Below, piece after piece: positions 46,270-54,576 of a DNA stretch of 64,000 nt. Under the pieces are notes generated by a model, which was not told the origin of the DNA, made no database searches, and saw nothing but the letters and a program-made list of their open reading frames with translations. Location: NCBI GenBank assembly GCA_035532735.1, contig DATKQM010000031.1, positions 124,001-188,000 of the forward strand, read 5' to 3'. The stretch is from Chersky-840 sp035532735 (GTDB lineage Bacteria > Actinomycetota > Acidimicrobiia > Acidimicrobiales > UBA8190). The stretch's first letter is position 1. Each line of letters begins with the position of its first letter. The translations under genes were made by a program, and so were the position numbers.

Positions 46270-47336
46270 CCCCGTCCCCGGCCGGTGACAACGGGTCCCA
46301 GTCACCTGGTGTCGATCCTGAGGGATTGGTGTCTTCGGCCGTGGATCGGTTGACCACGATCTCCACGTTGGCGGCTCTGGACGATCTGCAGACTGACCTT
46401 CTGGGAAAGCGCTCCGCGCTGGCCCGAGCGCATCAAGGTCTGGTGGCGCTCGACCCCGGGGCGCGCCCCGAGGCGGGACGTCGTCTCAACGAGGCGCGTC
46501 GACAGATCGAGTCCCACCTCGCCGATCTCCGACGCAGGCTCGAATCCGACGAGCGCGCGACACGGCTCGAGGCCGACCGCCTCGACCTGACCGAGGTCAT
46601 CGCCCCGGCGTTGCGGGGGCGGCTGCACCTCGTCCAGCGGACACGAGACGAGCTCGAGGACGTCTTCGTGGGGATGGGGTTCCGGGTGGCCGAAGGACCC
46701 GAGGCCGAAACCGACTGGTACAACTTCGAGGCGCTGAACATGCCGCCCGCGCATCCGGCGCGCGGGATGTGGGACACGCTCTATCTCGATCTCGGGGAGC
46801 CCGAGACGGTGATGTTGCGGACCCACACCTCCCCGGTCCAGGTGCGCCTCATGAAGAGCCAGGGGCCACCGATCTACGCCGTGATGCCGGGGAAGTGCTA
46901 TCGCCGCGACACCCCCGACGCCCGTCACATCCCGACGTTCCACCAGATCGAGGGGCTGGTCGTCGATGGCGGCATCAGCTTTGCCGATCTGGCCGGGACC
47001 ATCGAGGCCTTCACCACCGCCTACTTCGGTCCCGACATCCACAGCCGATTGCGACCGTCGTACTTCCCCTTCACCGAGCCTTCCGCCGAGTACGAGATCA
47101 CGTGCACGATCTGCAAGGGCTCGGGATGTCGGACCTGCTCGCAGACGGGGTGGATCGAGCTCGGTGGATGCGGCATGGTCGACCCGGCTGTCCTCGCCGC
47201 AGTCGGTCTGGACGCGGAGCAGTGGACGGGATTCGCCTTCGGGTTCGGGATCGACCGATGCGCCCAGATGCGCCACGAGATTCCCGATATGAGGGTGTTC
47301 TTCGACAACGACCTGCGCGTCCTGCGCCAGATCTGA
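46266..47336 (+). CDS. pheS: Phenylalanine--tRNA ligase alpha subunit
   Basis: 356 aa. Coiled-coil N-terminal arm, then class II core: GFRVAEGPEAETDWYNFEALNMPPAHPARGMWDTLYL (motif 1 area), LLRTHTSPVQVRLM, CYRRDTPDARHIPTFHQIEGLVVD (motif 2), and GFAFGFGIDRCAQMRHEIPDMRVFF (motif 3). Contains a cysteine cluster CTICKGSGCRTC within the catalytic domain, known in some PheS. TTG start overlapping the previous stop. Confidence 0.97.
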   Translation: MTPSPAGDNGSQSPGVDPEGLVSSAVDRLTTISTLAALDDLQTDLLGKRSALARAHQGLVALDPGARPEAGRRLNEARRQIESHLADLRRRLESDERATRLEADRLDLTEVIAPALRGRLHLVQRTRDELEDVFVGMGFRVAEGPEAETDWYNFEALNMPPAHPARGMWDTLYLDLGEPETVMLRTHTSPVQVRLMKSQGPPIYAVMPGKCYRRDTPDARHIPTFHQIEGLVVDGGISFADLAGTIEAFTTAYFGPDIHSRLRPSYFPFTEPSAEYEITCTICKGSGCRTCSQTGWIELGGCGMVDPAVLAAVGLDAEQWTGFAFGFGIDRCAQMRHEIPDMRVFFDNDLRVLRQI

Positions 47337-47343
47337 GCTCCCT

Positions 47344-49887
47344 GTGCGCGTCCCCCTTTCGTGGTTGACGGATTTCGCGCCCTTCGGTGGCGACACCGTC
47401 GACCTGGCATCGACCCTCGACGACCTAGGGCTGGTGGTCGAGGAGATCCAACCCGTCGGAGAAAGCCTCGGCGACGTGGTGCTGGCCCGCGTCCTCGAGA
47501 TCGGGGCCATCGCCGGGGCCGACCGGATCCGTCGCGTCGTCGTGGAGGCGGGCGGCGAACCAGTCGACGTGGTGTGCGGGGCCTGGAACTTCCACGAGGG
47601 TGACATCGTCCCCTTTGCTCCCGTGGGCTCGGTGCTCCCCGGGGGCTTCGAGATCAGCCGACGCAAGAAGAAAGGTGTCGTCTCCAACGGGATGCTGTGC
47701 TCGGGACGTGAGCTGGGGTTGTCCGAGGACCACGAGGGCATCTTGATCGTCCATGACGCCGGGGCCTCGGGTGTCGGTGGATCGGACGGGCCCGATGCCG
47801 ATGTCCCGCGTGCCATGGCTCCGGGGACCCGCCTGGTCGACGCGCTCGGGATCACTTCCGACACCGTGTTCGACATCGCGGTGGAGGCCAACCGTCCCGA
47901 TGCGTGGTGTGTGGCCGGGATCGCCCGCGACCTGGCGGCTGCCCGGCGTCTCCCCTTCACGTTGCCCGAGCCCACCGCGCCGATGTCGGACTCGGGAGCG
48001 CCTGTGGCCACGCTGACCACGGTGGAGGTGGTCGACGACGACTTGTGCCCTCGCTTCACCTCCCGGGTCCTGCTCGACGTCGAGGTGAGGCCCTCACCGG
48101 AGTGGATCGCCCGGCGCCTGACATTGGCCGGGATGCGTCCCATCAACAACGTCGTCGACGCATCGAACTACGTCATGCTCGACTTGGGCCAGCCCACGCA
48201 TCCTTATGACCTCGACCTCGTCGCCGGCGGAGGACTGCGGGTCAGAGCGGCCAGGCCCGGTGAGATCGTGACCACGCTCGACGGTGTGGAGCGTCGCATG
48301 GGGGAGCGATCGGTGGGCATGGGCGACGATCGCCGGGACTGCGTCATCTGCGACGGCGATGACGAACCAATCGGAATCGGCGGGATCATGGGAGGAGCCA
48401 CGAGCGAGATCTCGTCCTCGACGCGCCGGGTCCTGCTCGAGGCGGCGTACTTCACGCCCATGGCCATCGCCAGAAGCTCCAAGCGACTCAGTCTCCGCTC
48501 CGAGGCGTCGGCCCGTTTCGAACGGGGTTGCGACCCAGAGGGGATCGACCGGGCCGCCACCCGACTGTGTGAGCTGCTCGGAGCGACGGCGGGGGAGCGG
48601 TATCGCAACGCCGAGGGAGTGGTCGATGTGCGGGGGCCTGTGCCCGGCCCTGCTCGGGTCACGGTACGGACGGCGCGTGTCAACGGCGTGCTCGGGAGCG
48701 AGCTCGACGATGACCAGGTGGTCGGGTACCTCGAGCCCATCGGGTTCACGTGCAGGCCCCAATCGACGGGTGTCGTCGAGGTGACGGTGCCCACGTTCCG
48801 TCCCGACACAAGTCGCGAGATCGACGTCATCGAAGAGGTGGCTCGGCACCACGGCTATGCGAAGCTGCCGCGGCGACGACCCTTCACACCGCAGGTGGGC
48901 CGGCTCACCCCGTATCAGCGCGATCGGCGTCTGGCGCGTCAGATGATGGCGGGGCTGGGCGCGCATGAGGCCTGGACGGCGTCGTTGCTCGGGCCCGACC
49001 AACAGTCGAAGGTGGGCATCGAGGGCGGGGTGCGGGTGACCAATCCGCTCACACCCGACGAGAGCGTGTTGCGACAGAGCCTTCTGCCCGGGATGTTGGG
49101 TGCTCTCGCCTTCAACGCCGATCGTCGGCAAGGGGAAGTACGCCTCTTCGAAGTAGGTCACGTGTTCCCACCGCCGGGGCCCGACCGGGTGGCCCACGCG
49201 CTGGCCCGGTCGGGCGACACAGTGATCGCGGAGCGCGACGTCCTGGCGTTGGCGCTGGCCGGCGCAGGCGATGACGCCCGCAGCGCCGCGGCAGCCTGGC
49301 AGGTCTTGGTCGACGGCTTTGGGATCGTGGACGTCGCCCTCGTCGTCCCCGGCGCCAGCGGCGGGGACGGCCACGACTCGGTCCCGGCCGGCATGCACCC
49401 GACCCGCTGTGCCCGCCTCGTGGTGTCGAGCCCCGACGGAGGGCCCGGGCCGGTGCTCGGTGTGGTGGGCGAGGTGGACCCGAGCGTGCTGGAGGAGTTC
49501 GGGCTCGACGCCGAGCACCGGCGTGTGGGCTGGCTGGAGGTGGATCTGGAGACGCTGCTCAACGACGTGCCCCGACGCCGTGACTTGGTCAGCGCGGTGA
49601 GCAGGTTCCCGTCGAGCGACATCGATCTGGCCTTCGTGGTCGACGACACCGTCCCTGCCGCGGCGGTGCAGATGACGCTGCATCAGTTCGGTGGTGAGCT
49701 CCTCGAGTCACTGGCGCTCTTCGACGTGTACCGGGGCCCCGGTGCCCCCGAAGGGTCGCGCAGCCTCGCCTATCGCCTTCGGCTGTGCGCAACGGACCGG
49801 ACCCTCACCGACCAGGAGGTCGCCGAGGTACGCGCCCGATGCATCGCCGCGGTGGAGCAGGCGCACCGAGCGCGCCTGCGGGGCTGA
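47344..49887 (+). CDS. pheT: Phenylalanine--tRNA ligase beta subunit
   Basis: 847 aa. N-terminal MRVPLSWLTDF, tRNA-binding domain (LGDVVLARVLEIGAIAGADRIRR), B3/B4 editing domain (EVRPSPEWIARRLTLAGMRPINNVVDASNYVMLDLGQPTHPYDLD), B5 domain and C-terminal anticodon-binding FDX domain (VSRFPSSDIDLAFVVDD...YRLRLCATDRTLTDQEVAEV). GTG start. Forms a heterotetramer with PheS. Confidence 0.97.
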   Translation: MRVPLSWLTDFAPFGGDTVDLASTLDDLGLVVEEIQPVGESLGDVVLARVLEIGAIAGADRIRRVVVEAGGEPVDVVCGAWNFHEGDIVPFAPVGSVLPGGFEISRRKKKGVVSNGMLCSGRELGLSEDHEGILIVHDAGASGVGGSDGPDADVPRAMAPGTRLVDALGITSDTVFDIAVEANRPDAWCVAGIARDLAAARRLPFTLPEPTAPMSDSGAPVATLTTVEVVDDDLCPRFTSRVLLDVEVRPSPEWIARRLTLAGMRPINNVVDASNYVMLDLGQPTHPYDLDLVAGGGLRVRAARPGEIVTTLDGVERRMGERSVGMGDDRRDCVICDGDDEPIGIGGIMGGATSEISSSTRRVLLEAAYFTPMAIARSSKRLSLRSEASARFERGCDPEGIDRAATRLCELLGATAGERYRNAEGVVDVRGPVPGPARVTVRTARVNGVLGSELDDDQVVGYLEPIGFTCRPQSTGVVEVTVPTFRPDTSREIDVIEEVARHHGYAKLPRRRPFTPQVGRLTPYQRDRRLARQMMAGLGAHEAWTASLLGPDQQSKVGIEGGVRVTNPLTPDESVLRQSLLPGMLGALAFNADRRQGEVRLFEVGHVFPPPGPDRVAHALARSGDTVIAERDVLALALAGAGDDARSAAAAWQVLVDGFGIVDVALVVPGASGGDGHDSVPAGMHPTRCARLVVSSPDGGPGPVLGVVGEVDPSVLEEFGLDAEHRRVGWLEVDLETLLNDVPRRRDLVSAVSRFPSSDIDLAFVVDDTVPAAAVQMTLHQFGGELLESLALFDVYRGPGAPEGSRSLAYRLRLCATDRTLTDQEVAEVRARCIAAVEQAHRARLRG

Positions 49888-49891
49888 GGCC

Positions 49892-50143
49892 GTGGTGAAA
49901 GGCTCGAGAGACTCGGCACGAAGCCTCGCCGTCGAGGTGGTGGGTGCGACGGGACCTACGACCGCCACTTCCATCGGAACCCACAAGGTGTTGTACTGCG
50001 TGGCAGGGTCGATCGTGTTTCACACCGAGGCGGGCGACGTGGGGTTGGCGCCGGGAGATCGCATGGAGCGCCCGACCGGAGTGACCCACGGCGCATCTGT
50101 CGGTCCCGCCGGCGTCGAGTGCGTCGAGGCGTTCCGCTCCTAG
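49892..50143 (+). CDS. Small cupin-like protein, 83 aa
   Basis: GTG at 49892, 4 bp after pheT. The segment HKVLYCVAGSIVFHTEAGDVGLAPGDRMERPTGVTHGASVGPAGVECVEAF fits a single-domain cupin: G(S/x)IxFHT...GDxxxxPxGxxHxAxxG, with H of VTHGA a likely metal ligand. Enzymatic or sensor role unknown. Probably cotranscribed with pheST. Confidence 0.7.
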   Translation: MVKGSRDSARSLAVEVVGATGPTTATSIGTHKVLYCVAGSIVFHTEAGDVGLAPGDRMERPTGVTHGASVGPAGVECVEAFRS

Positions 50144-50202
50144 CGCTGTAGATGTTTCAGAGCGGCGTAGTTCGGCGATGTGCGGCTACAGAGGGTGAGG
50201 GC

Positions 50203-50208
50203 TACCGT
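50203..50208 (+). promoter_or_regulatory. -10-like hexamer upstream of the CtaG-like gene
   Basis: TACCGT, 9 nt before the ATG of a 12-codon upstream frame. Confidence 0.35.
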
Positions 50209-50217
50209 CGCGACCTG

Positions 50218-50256
50218 ATGGGTGAACGAGGCGGCATCGGCGTCGAGGTGGGATGA
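50218..50256 (+). CDS. Possible 12-aa upstream peptide coupled to the CtaG-like gene
   Basis: ATG at 50218 encodes MGERGGIGVEVG and stops with TGA at 50254-50256, overlapping the ATG at 50253 of the next gene as ATGA. Together with the -10-like TACCGT just upstream it looks like a near-leaderless short frame that would pass ribosomes to the membrane protein gene. It may also be chance. Confidence 0.35.
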   Translation: MGERGGIGVEVG

Positions 50257-51122
50257 CGATGGCCGCTGTCGTGCTCGTCGATGCCATCTCCCCGTCGATC
50301 GGGCTGCACACCCTGCTGACCGGCTTCCAGACAGACGGGCTGAGCCTGGTGTCGCTCGCCATCGAGCTCGGCCTGGTGGTCTGGTACGTGGTGGCGGTCC
50401 GGCGCCTCGCCCGGAAAGGTCGCCGTTGGTCACCGTGGCGCACCGCTTCGTTCGTGGGTGCCACCGTCCTCGTGATCGCCGCCGTGCAGTCAGGACTGGC
50501 TGCCTATGACGACCAGGTCTTCGCCGCGCACGTCGTCCAGCACCTCCTGCTCATGAACTTCGCGCCGATTCTCTACGCGCTGAGCGCGCCTGTGACCCTG
50601 GCGCTGCAGTCCTCGGGCCGACCCACCCAGGAGCGCATGCTCAAGATCATCCATCACCCGGTGGTGGAACTGCTGACCAATCCGGTGTTCGTCGTTCTCG
50701 TCGCCTACGGCACCATGATCGGCTACTTCCTCACGCCGTTCTACAACTTCTCGCTCGAACACCCGCTCATCCACGACCTCACCCATCTCCACTTCCTCGT
50801 GTCGGGTTGTCTGTTCTGGTGGTTGGTGGTCGGGCGCGACCCTTCGCGCTGGCGTCTCTCGCATCCGGTCAAGCTCGGGATCCTGGCCATCGGCATCCCC
50901 GTGACCGCCGTGCTCGGGGTCAGCCTCACCGGTGCCCGGGACTCGATCGCGCCGCTCTTCCACAGTGTGGCCGACACCCACACCGGGGGGTCGATCCTGT
51001 GGGTGATGGGGGAGCTCACCACCTTTGTGGCCATGGCGTTGATCGTCTACCAGTGGATGAAGTTCGAAGAGCGCGAGGCGGTCCGTGCCGATCGACTCCT
51101 CGACGCCGAGTCCTCGGCGTAG
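50253..51122 (+). CDS. CtaG-type cytochrome c oxidase assembly membrane protein
   Basis: 289 aa with about seven hydrophobic segments. Hallmarks of the caa3/CtaG (DUF1404-like) family: histidines in AAHVVQHLLLMNFAPILYALSAPVTL, IHDLTHLHFLVSGCLFWWLVVGRDP and DTHTGGSILWVMGELTTF. Probably places copper or assists oxidase assembly in the membrane. No oxidase genes are nearby. ATG at 50253. Confidence 0.85.
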   Translation: MTMAAVVLVDAISPSIGLHTLLTGFQTDGLSLVSLAIELGLVVWYVVAVRRLARKGRRWSPWRTASFVGATVLVIAAVQSGLAAYDDQVFAAHVVQHLLLMNFAPILYALSAPVTLALQSSGRPTQERMLKIIHHPVVELLTNPVFVVLVAYGTMIGYFLTPFYNFSLEHPLIHDLTHLHFLVSGCLFWWLVVGRDPSRWRLSHPVKLGILAIGIPVTAVLGVSLTGARDSIAPLFHSVADTHTGGSILWVMGELTTFVAMALIVYQWMKFEEREAVRADRLLDAESSA

Positions 51123-51133
51123 GGACTTCGACG

Positions 51134-52021
51134 ATGGCCTGGCAATCGCCCCTGGTGGCGGATTGGGAGCAGCGCGGGACCTACCGGACGTTCGAGGGGC
51201 TCAAGACCTTTGTCATCGACGTCCCCGCCGCCGGCACCGAGACGCTCGAGCCCCTGGTCATCGTGCACGGGTTTCCGAGCAGCTCCTTCGACTACCACCA
51301 CGTGGTCGACGCCCTGGCCGAGCATCGAAGGGTGTTGCTCTTCGACATGATCGGCTACGGGCTTTCCGCCAAGCCCGATCGCCCGTACTCGGTCGACCTT
51401 CAGGCCGACGTTGCCCAGGCCGTCGTCGCCGATGTCGGGGTGTCGAGCCTGGCCCTGCTCACCCACGATCTCGGCGATACCGTCGGCGGTGAGCTCCTGG
51501 CCCGTCACGCCGAGGGCCGGTGGCCCGTCGAGATCACGCGACGGGTGATCACCAACGGCAGCATCTACATCGAGATGGCCCATCTCAGCACGGGGCAACA
51601 GCTCCTCTTGAGTCTTGCTGACGAACGGTTACCCGACACCGCCGGCATCGACGGCGCCACCATGCAGGCCAGTTTGTCGGCGACCTTTGCAACCGGGTCC
51701 CGTGTCGCAGACTCTGATCTGGCCGGGGAATGGGAGCTCATCTCCCACGACGGGGGCCACCTCCTGTTGCCGCGGACCATCCGGTACATCGAGGAGCGAC
51801 GTCGCAACCAGGCCCGGTTCACCGGAGCCATCGAGACCCATCCCTCGCCGTTGGCGATCGTGTGGGGCACAGAAGACCCCATCGCGGTCGCGCCCATGGC
51901 TAGTCGGCTTCGTGAGGCGAGGCCCGACTCGACGCTTACCTGGCTGCATGACGTCGGGCACTACCCGATGATCGAGGCTCCGGCCACGTTCCTCGAAGCG
52001 GTCATCCCTGCACTTCACTGA
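51134..52021 (+). CDS. Alpha/beta hydrolase, MEST-like with aspartate nucleophile
   Basis: 295 aa. VIVHGFPSSSFDYHHVVDAL (oxyanion hole HG), FDMIGYGLSAKPDRPYS, nucleophile elbow LTHDLGDTVGGELLARH with Asp instead of Ser, NGSIYIEMAH, acid in VWGTEDPIA and His in DVGHYPMIEAP. Asp-nucleophile enzymes include epoxide hydrolases and haloalkane dehalogenases; the HDxGD and NG(S/G)IYxE motifs match the MEST/PEG1 branch best. Substrate unknown. 11 bp after the CtaG-like gene. Confidence 0.85.
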   Translation: MAWQSPLVADWEQRGTYRTFEGLKTFVIDVPAAGTETLEPLVIVHGFPSSSFDYHHVVDALAEHRRVLLFDMIGYGLSAKPDRPYSVDLQADVAQAVVADVGVSSLALLTHDLGDTVGGELLARHAEGRWPVEITRRVITNGSIYIEMAHLSTGQQLLLSLADERLPDTAGIDGATMQASLSATFATGSRVADSDLAGEWELISHDGGHLLLPRTIRYIEERRRNQARFTGAIETHPSPLAIVWGTEDPIAVAPMASRLREARPDSTLTWLHDVGHYPMIEAPATFLEAVIPALH

Positions 52022-52027
52022 GCCGCT

Positions 52028-52636
52028 TCAGTTCCCCTCAGGTGGTCGGGGATCTCGCCACATCGGCCAGACCGGTGGCCCGCCGGGGAGGACGATCTCC
52101 CCGGTGACCTCGAAGCGGTGACGGCGGTAGAAGGCGATGTTGCTCTGTTTGGATGACTCGAGGTATGCGCCGATGCCCTCGCGGTCGCAGCGTTCGAGGA
52201 TGGGGGAGAGGAGCGCCGATGCGATGCCCTTGCCCTGATGAATGGGATCGGTGCCGAGGACGGCCAGGTACCAGTGCGGGGTGCGGGGATGTTGTCGCTC
52301 GATGGTCGAGACGACCCGCAAGGCGCGTGGGACGTGGAGGCCGAAGGCCGAGACCATCTTGGGTGCGCCCCGCAACACCTGCCCGAATCGCAGTCTCCAA
52401 TTGTTGGGAGGGTCCCACAGAGCTCCGCCAACTCGATCGGTGTCGGTAAAGCAACCCCCGTGGGGAAGATGCTGATTGGTGAGGGCGGCCTCGAAGTACA
52501 GGGCCACGCGGCGTCGCCGTGAGGAGTCGGCAGGAATCAGGAAGCTCATGACGGGATCGTCGTAGAAGGCGCGCGCCAGGCTGGCCGCCAGGGGCCCGGC
52601 GTCGGCTTGGTTGGCGACGCGTACGGGGCCGGGCAC
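52028..52636 (-). CDS. GNAT family N-acetyltransferase
   Basis: 202 aa. RVANQADAGPLAASLARAFYDDPVMSFLIP at the N-terminus; acetyl-CoA loop in WYLAVLGTDPIHQGKGIASALL (Q/RxxGxG/A form QGKGIA), then YLESSKQSNIAFYRRHRFEVTGEI. Substrate unknown; resembles small actinobacterial GNATs related to resistance or metabolite acetylation. GTG start at 52636 lies 7 nt after a TAGGTT -10. Confidence 0.9.
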   Translation of the reverse strand: MPGPVRVANQADAGPLAASLARAFYDDPVMSFLIPADSSRRRRVALYFEAALTNQHLPHGGCFTDTDRVGGALWDPPNNWRLRFGQVLRGAPKMVSAFGLHVPRALRVVSTIERQHPRTPHWYLAVLGTDPIHQGKGIASALLSPILERCDREGIGAYLESSKQSNIAFYRRHRFEVTGEIVLPGGPPVWPMWRDPRPPEGN

Positions 52637-52643
52637 GGCGCCA

Positions 52644-52649
52644 AACCTA
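52644..52649 (-). promoter_or_regulatory. Leaderless-type -10 for the GNAT gene
   Basis: TAGGTT on the minus strand, 7 nt before GTG 52636. Confidence 0.5.
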
Positions 52650-52722
52650 CCGTTGCCTCGTCGGGCACGCCTCGATGCGCGGAGCAGTGCCGGGCCATGG
52701 TCAACCTGGGAGACTCGGGACC

Positions 52723-53133
52723 ATGTCGCGTCCCGTGCCCTTCGGGCACCCCGTCAATGTGCGCTACCTCGAGGTTGACCGACAGGGTGTGGTCTTCAAC
52801 ATGTGGTATCTGGCTTACCTCGACGACGCCTTGACGGCGTTTCTGGGATCCGGGGGACTTCCGTATGGGGACCTGTTGGAGTCGGGCTATGACGTCCAGG
52901 TCGTCCACATCGAGCTCGATTGGCACGGGCCCCTCGGCTACGGCGAACGGGCCGAAGTGCAGGTTCGTGTGGCGAACATCGGACGGACGTCGTTCAAGCT
53001 CCGCTTCGTGATGCTGGCATCGGGGCGCCCTGTCGTCGACGCCGCCACCGTGTATGTGGCGATCCGAACCGACGGATCAGGCAAGTGCGAGATTCCTCCT
53101 GCGGTCCTTGGCGCCCTGGGGCCCGTGACGTAG
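52723..53133 (+). CDS. Acyl-CoA thioesterase, hotdog fold (4HBT)
   Basis: 136 aa. VRYLEVDRQGVVFNMWYLAYLDDALTAFL carries the 4-hydroxybenzoyl-CoA thioesterase-type signature (Asp near a Gly-Val-x-x-Asn/Tyr segment), followed by HIELDWHGPLGYGERAEVQVRVANIGRTSFKLRFVML. Hydrolyses an acyl-CoA; chain preference unknown. GGGAG upstream gives the ribosome site. Confidence 0.88.
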   Translation: MSRPVPFGHPVNVRYLEVDRQGVVFNMWYLAYLDDALTAFLGSGGLPYGDLLESGYDVQVVHIELDWHGPLGYGERAEVQVRVANIGRTSFKLRFVMLASGRPVVDAATVYVAIRTDGSGKCEIPPAVLGALGPVT

Positions 53134-53145
53134 CTCAGAGCACCG

Positions 53146-53502
53146 TCACGAACCCGCACCGGGATCGGGATCGACCTCGCGCAACAAGGCGCGTGTGCGC
53201 GGGCCCAACGAGCCCACCAGCCGCCTCCGGTCGTCAGGGGAAAGGCTGTCCAGGAACGCCCATGCCACGAGCTCGGCGCCGTCGTCGGAGCTCGTCGCCA
53301 CTGATTCGACACCCGCCAGGCACCGGGCCAGGACCGGAGTGCATCGGTCGATCTCGGTTACGAGCCCCGAGACGTAATCGGCCAGCTCCGTGAGCGTGGC
53401 GGCTGTGCCGGGATCGCCGTCAGCGGCCTCGGCCAGGTCGAGGTAGCGGTCGACGAATCCGGGAGCCGTCTCGAGGATCATTCCAACCTCTGCATCTATC
53501 AT
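53146..53502 (-). CDS. Unknown helical protein, 118 aa
   Basis: No family recognised. MIDAEVGMILETAPGFVDRYLDLAEAADGDPGTAATLTELADYV begins a helical, acidic protein ending in a charged tail (DPDPGAGS). Start at 53502 is chosen because TACCTT (minus, 53509-53514) is 6 nt upstream with a TTGACC -35 17 bp before it; ATG 53505 is adjacent. The IS element begins immediately upstream of this promoter. Confidence 0.6.
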   Translation of the reverse strand: MIDAEVGMILETAPGFVDRYLDLAEAADGDPGTAATLTELADYVSGLVTEIDRCTPVLARCLAGVESVATSSDDGAELVAWAFLDSLSPDDRRRLVGSLGPRTRALLREVDPDPGAGS

Positions 53503-53508
53503 CATGAC

Positions 53509-53537
53509 AAGGTATGGAAGATCATGACAAAGGTCAA
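53509..53537 (-). promoter_or_regulatory. Promoter of the 118-aa gene, flush against the IS insertion
   Basis: Minus strand TTGACC (53532-53537), 17-bp spacer, TACCTT (53509-53514). Two bases of the -35 belong to the target-site duplication. Confidence 0.55.
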
Positions 53538-53543
53538 CGGGCC
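53536..53543. repeat. Left target-site duplication AACGGGCC
   Basis: 8 bp directly abutting the left inverted repeat; identical to 56214-56221. Confidence 0.92.
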
Positions 53544-53568
53544 GGCAATGTGCGGGTTGACAAACCCA
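53544..53568 (+). repeat. Left terminal inverted repeat
   Basis: 25 bp starting GGCAATGTGCGGGTTGAC and ending AAACCCA; matches the reverse complement of 56189-56213 except C/T at position 3. Contains the transposase -35 (TTGACA). Confidence 0.95.
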
Positions 53569-53586
53569 CCCTGATCTGAGCATAAT
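53557..53586 (+). promoter_or_regulatory. Transposase promoter overlapping the left inverted repeat
   Basis: TTGACA (53557-53562), 18-bp spacer, CATAAT (53581-53586), then 6 nt to the GTG at 53593, so the transposase mRNA is probably leaderless. Transposase binding at the repeat would cover the -35 and could repress it. Confidence 0.65.
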
Positions 53587-53592
53587 GGGTTT

Positions 53593-54570
53593 GTGAGATT
53601 GACTCTGGCGGAACTACGGAAACGGATTGAGAACGAGGCAGACGCCTATTGCGTGCTGGAGGACCTGCGCTGGCCCAACGGCCCGATCTGCCCCCACTGC
53701 GGGAACGACAAGGCCTACTTCCTGAAGCCCGCCAACGGCACCAGCCGGGCCACCGGCCCAAAGCGCACCATGAGCCAGCGCCGGGTCTGGAAGTGCGCCA
53801 AGTGCCGGAAGCAATTCAGCGTCCTGACCGGCACGATCTTCCACGGTACGAAGGTGCCGATTGAGGTCTGGCTGATGGTCATGGTCCAGATGTGCTCGGC
53901 CAAAAACGGCATCAGCGCCCGCGAGATTGAGCGGATGCACGGCCTCACGCCAGAAACAGCCTGGTTCGTTCTCCACCGGCTCCGTGAGGCGATGAAGCGT
54001 GAGCCATTGGCCCACATGATGCGAGGCACCATCGTGGCCGACGAGACGTGGATTGGCGGCAACCCGAAGAACCGGCACGGTCGGGACAAGCCAGAGCAGA
54101 TCGTCCGTGGCGAGAACCTCCACACCGACAAGACGCCGGTGCTGAGTCTCATCAATGCCGACACGGGCGAAGTGCGCTCGCGGGTGGTCCCCGATATCAC
54201 CGGAGCCACCCTCCGCAAGTTCATCTCCGAGCACGTCGACATGGCGGGTTCGGTACTCCACACCGACGAGGGCGGTTGGTACCGGCAACTGGGCCAGGAG
54301 TTCATCGAGCACAATGCCGTGAACCACTCGGCTGGTGAGTACGTGCGCGGCATGGTCAGCACCAACCGGGCCGAGGGTTATTTCAGCCAGCTAAAGCGCA
54401 GCCTGGACGGCACCCACCACCACGTCAGCAAGACCCATTTGCCGAGGTATGTGGCCGAGTTCGATTTTCGCTACTCAACCTGCAAGATGACCGATTCCGA
54501 GCGGTTGCAGAAGATGGTGGATCAAGCTCCGGGGCGCAGACTCAGCTATAAGCCACTGAAGGCCCGGTAG
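53593..54570 (+). CDS. IS1595-family transposase (ISXO2-like)
   Basis: 325 aa, intact. N-terminal zinc ribbon C33-x2-C36 / C68-x2-C71, helical DNA-binding part (ISAREIERMHGLTPETAWFVLHRLREAMK), then a DDE catalytic domain: D150 in IVADETWIGG, D225 in VLHTDEGGWY, E261 in NRAEGYFSQLKRS, with the family tail HHVSKTHLPRYVAEFDFRYS. GTG start fits the leaderless promoter. All catalytic residues present, so probably active. Confidence 0.95.
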   Translation: MRLTLAELRKRIENEADAYCVLEDLRWPNGPICPHCGNDKAYFLKPANGTSRATGPKRTMSQRRVWKCAKCRKQFSVLTGTIFHGTKVPIEVWLMVMVQMCSAKNGISAREIERMHGLTPETAWFVLHRLREAMKREPLAHMMRGTIVADETWIGGNPKNRHGRDKPEQIVRGENLHTDKTPVLSLINADTGEVRSRVVPDITGATLRKFISEHVDMAGSVLHTDEGGWYRQLGQEFIEHNAVNHSAGEYVRGMVSTNRAEGYFSQLKRSLDGTHHHVSKTHLPRYVAEFDFRYSTCKMTDSERLQKMVDQAPGRRLSYKPLKAR

Positions 54571-54576
54571 TTTGGG

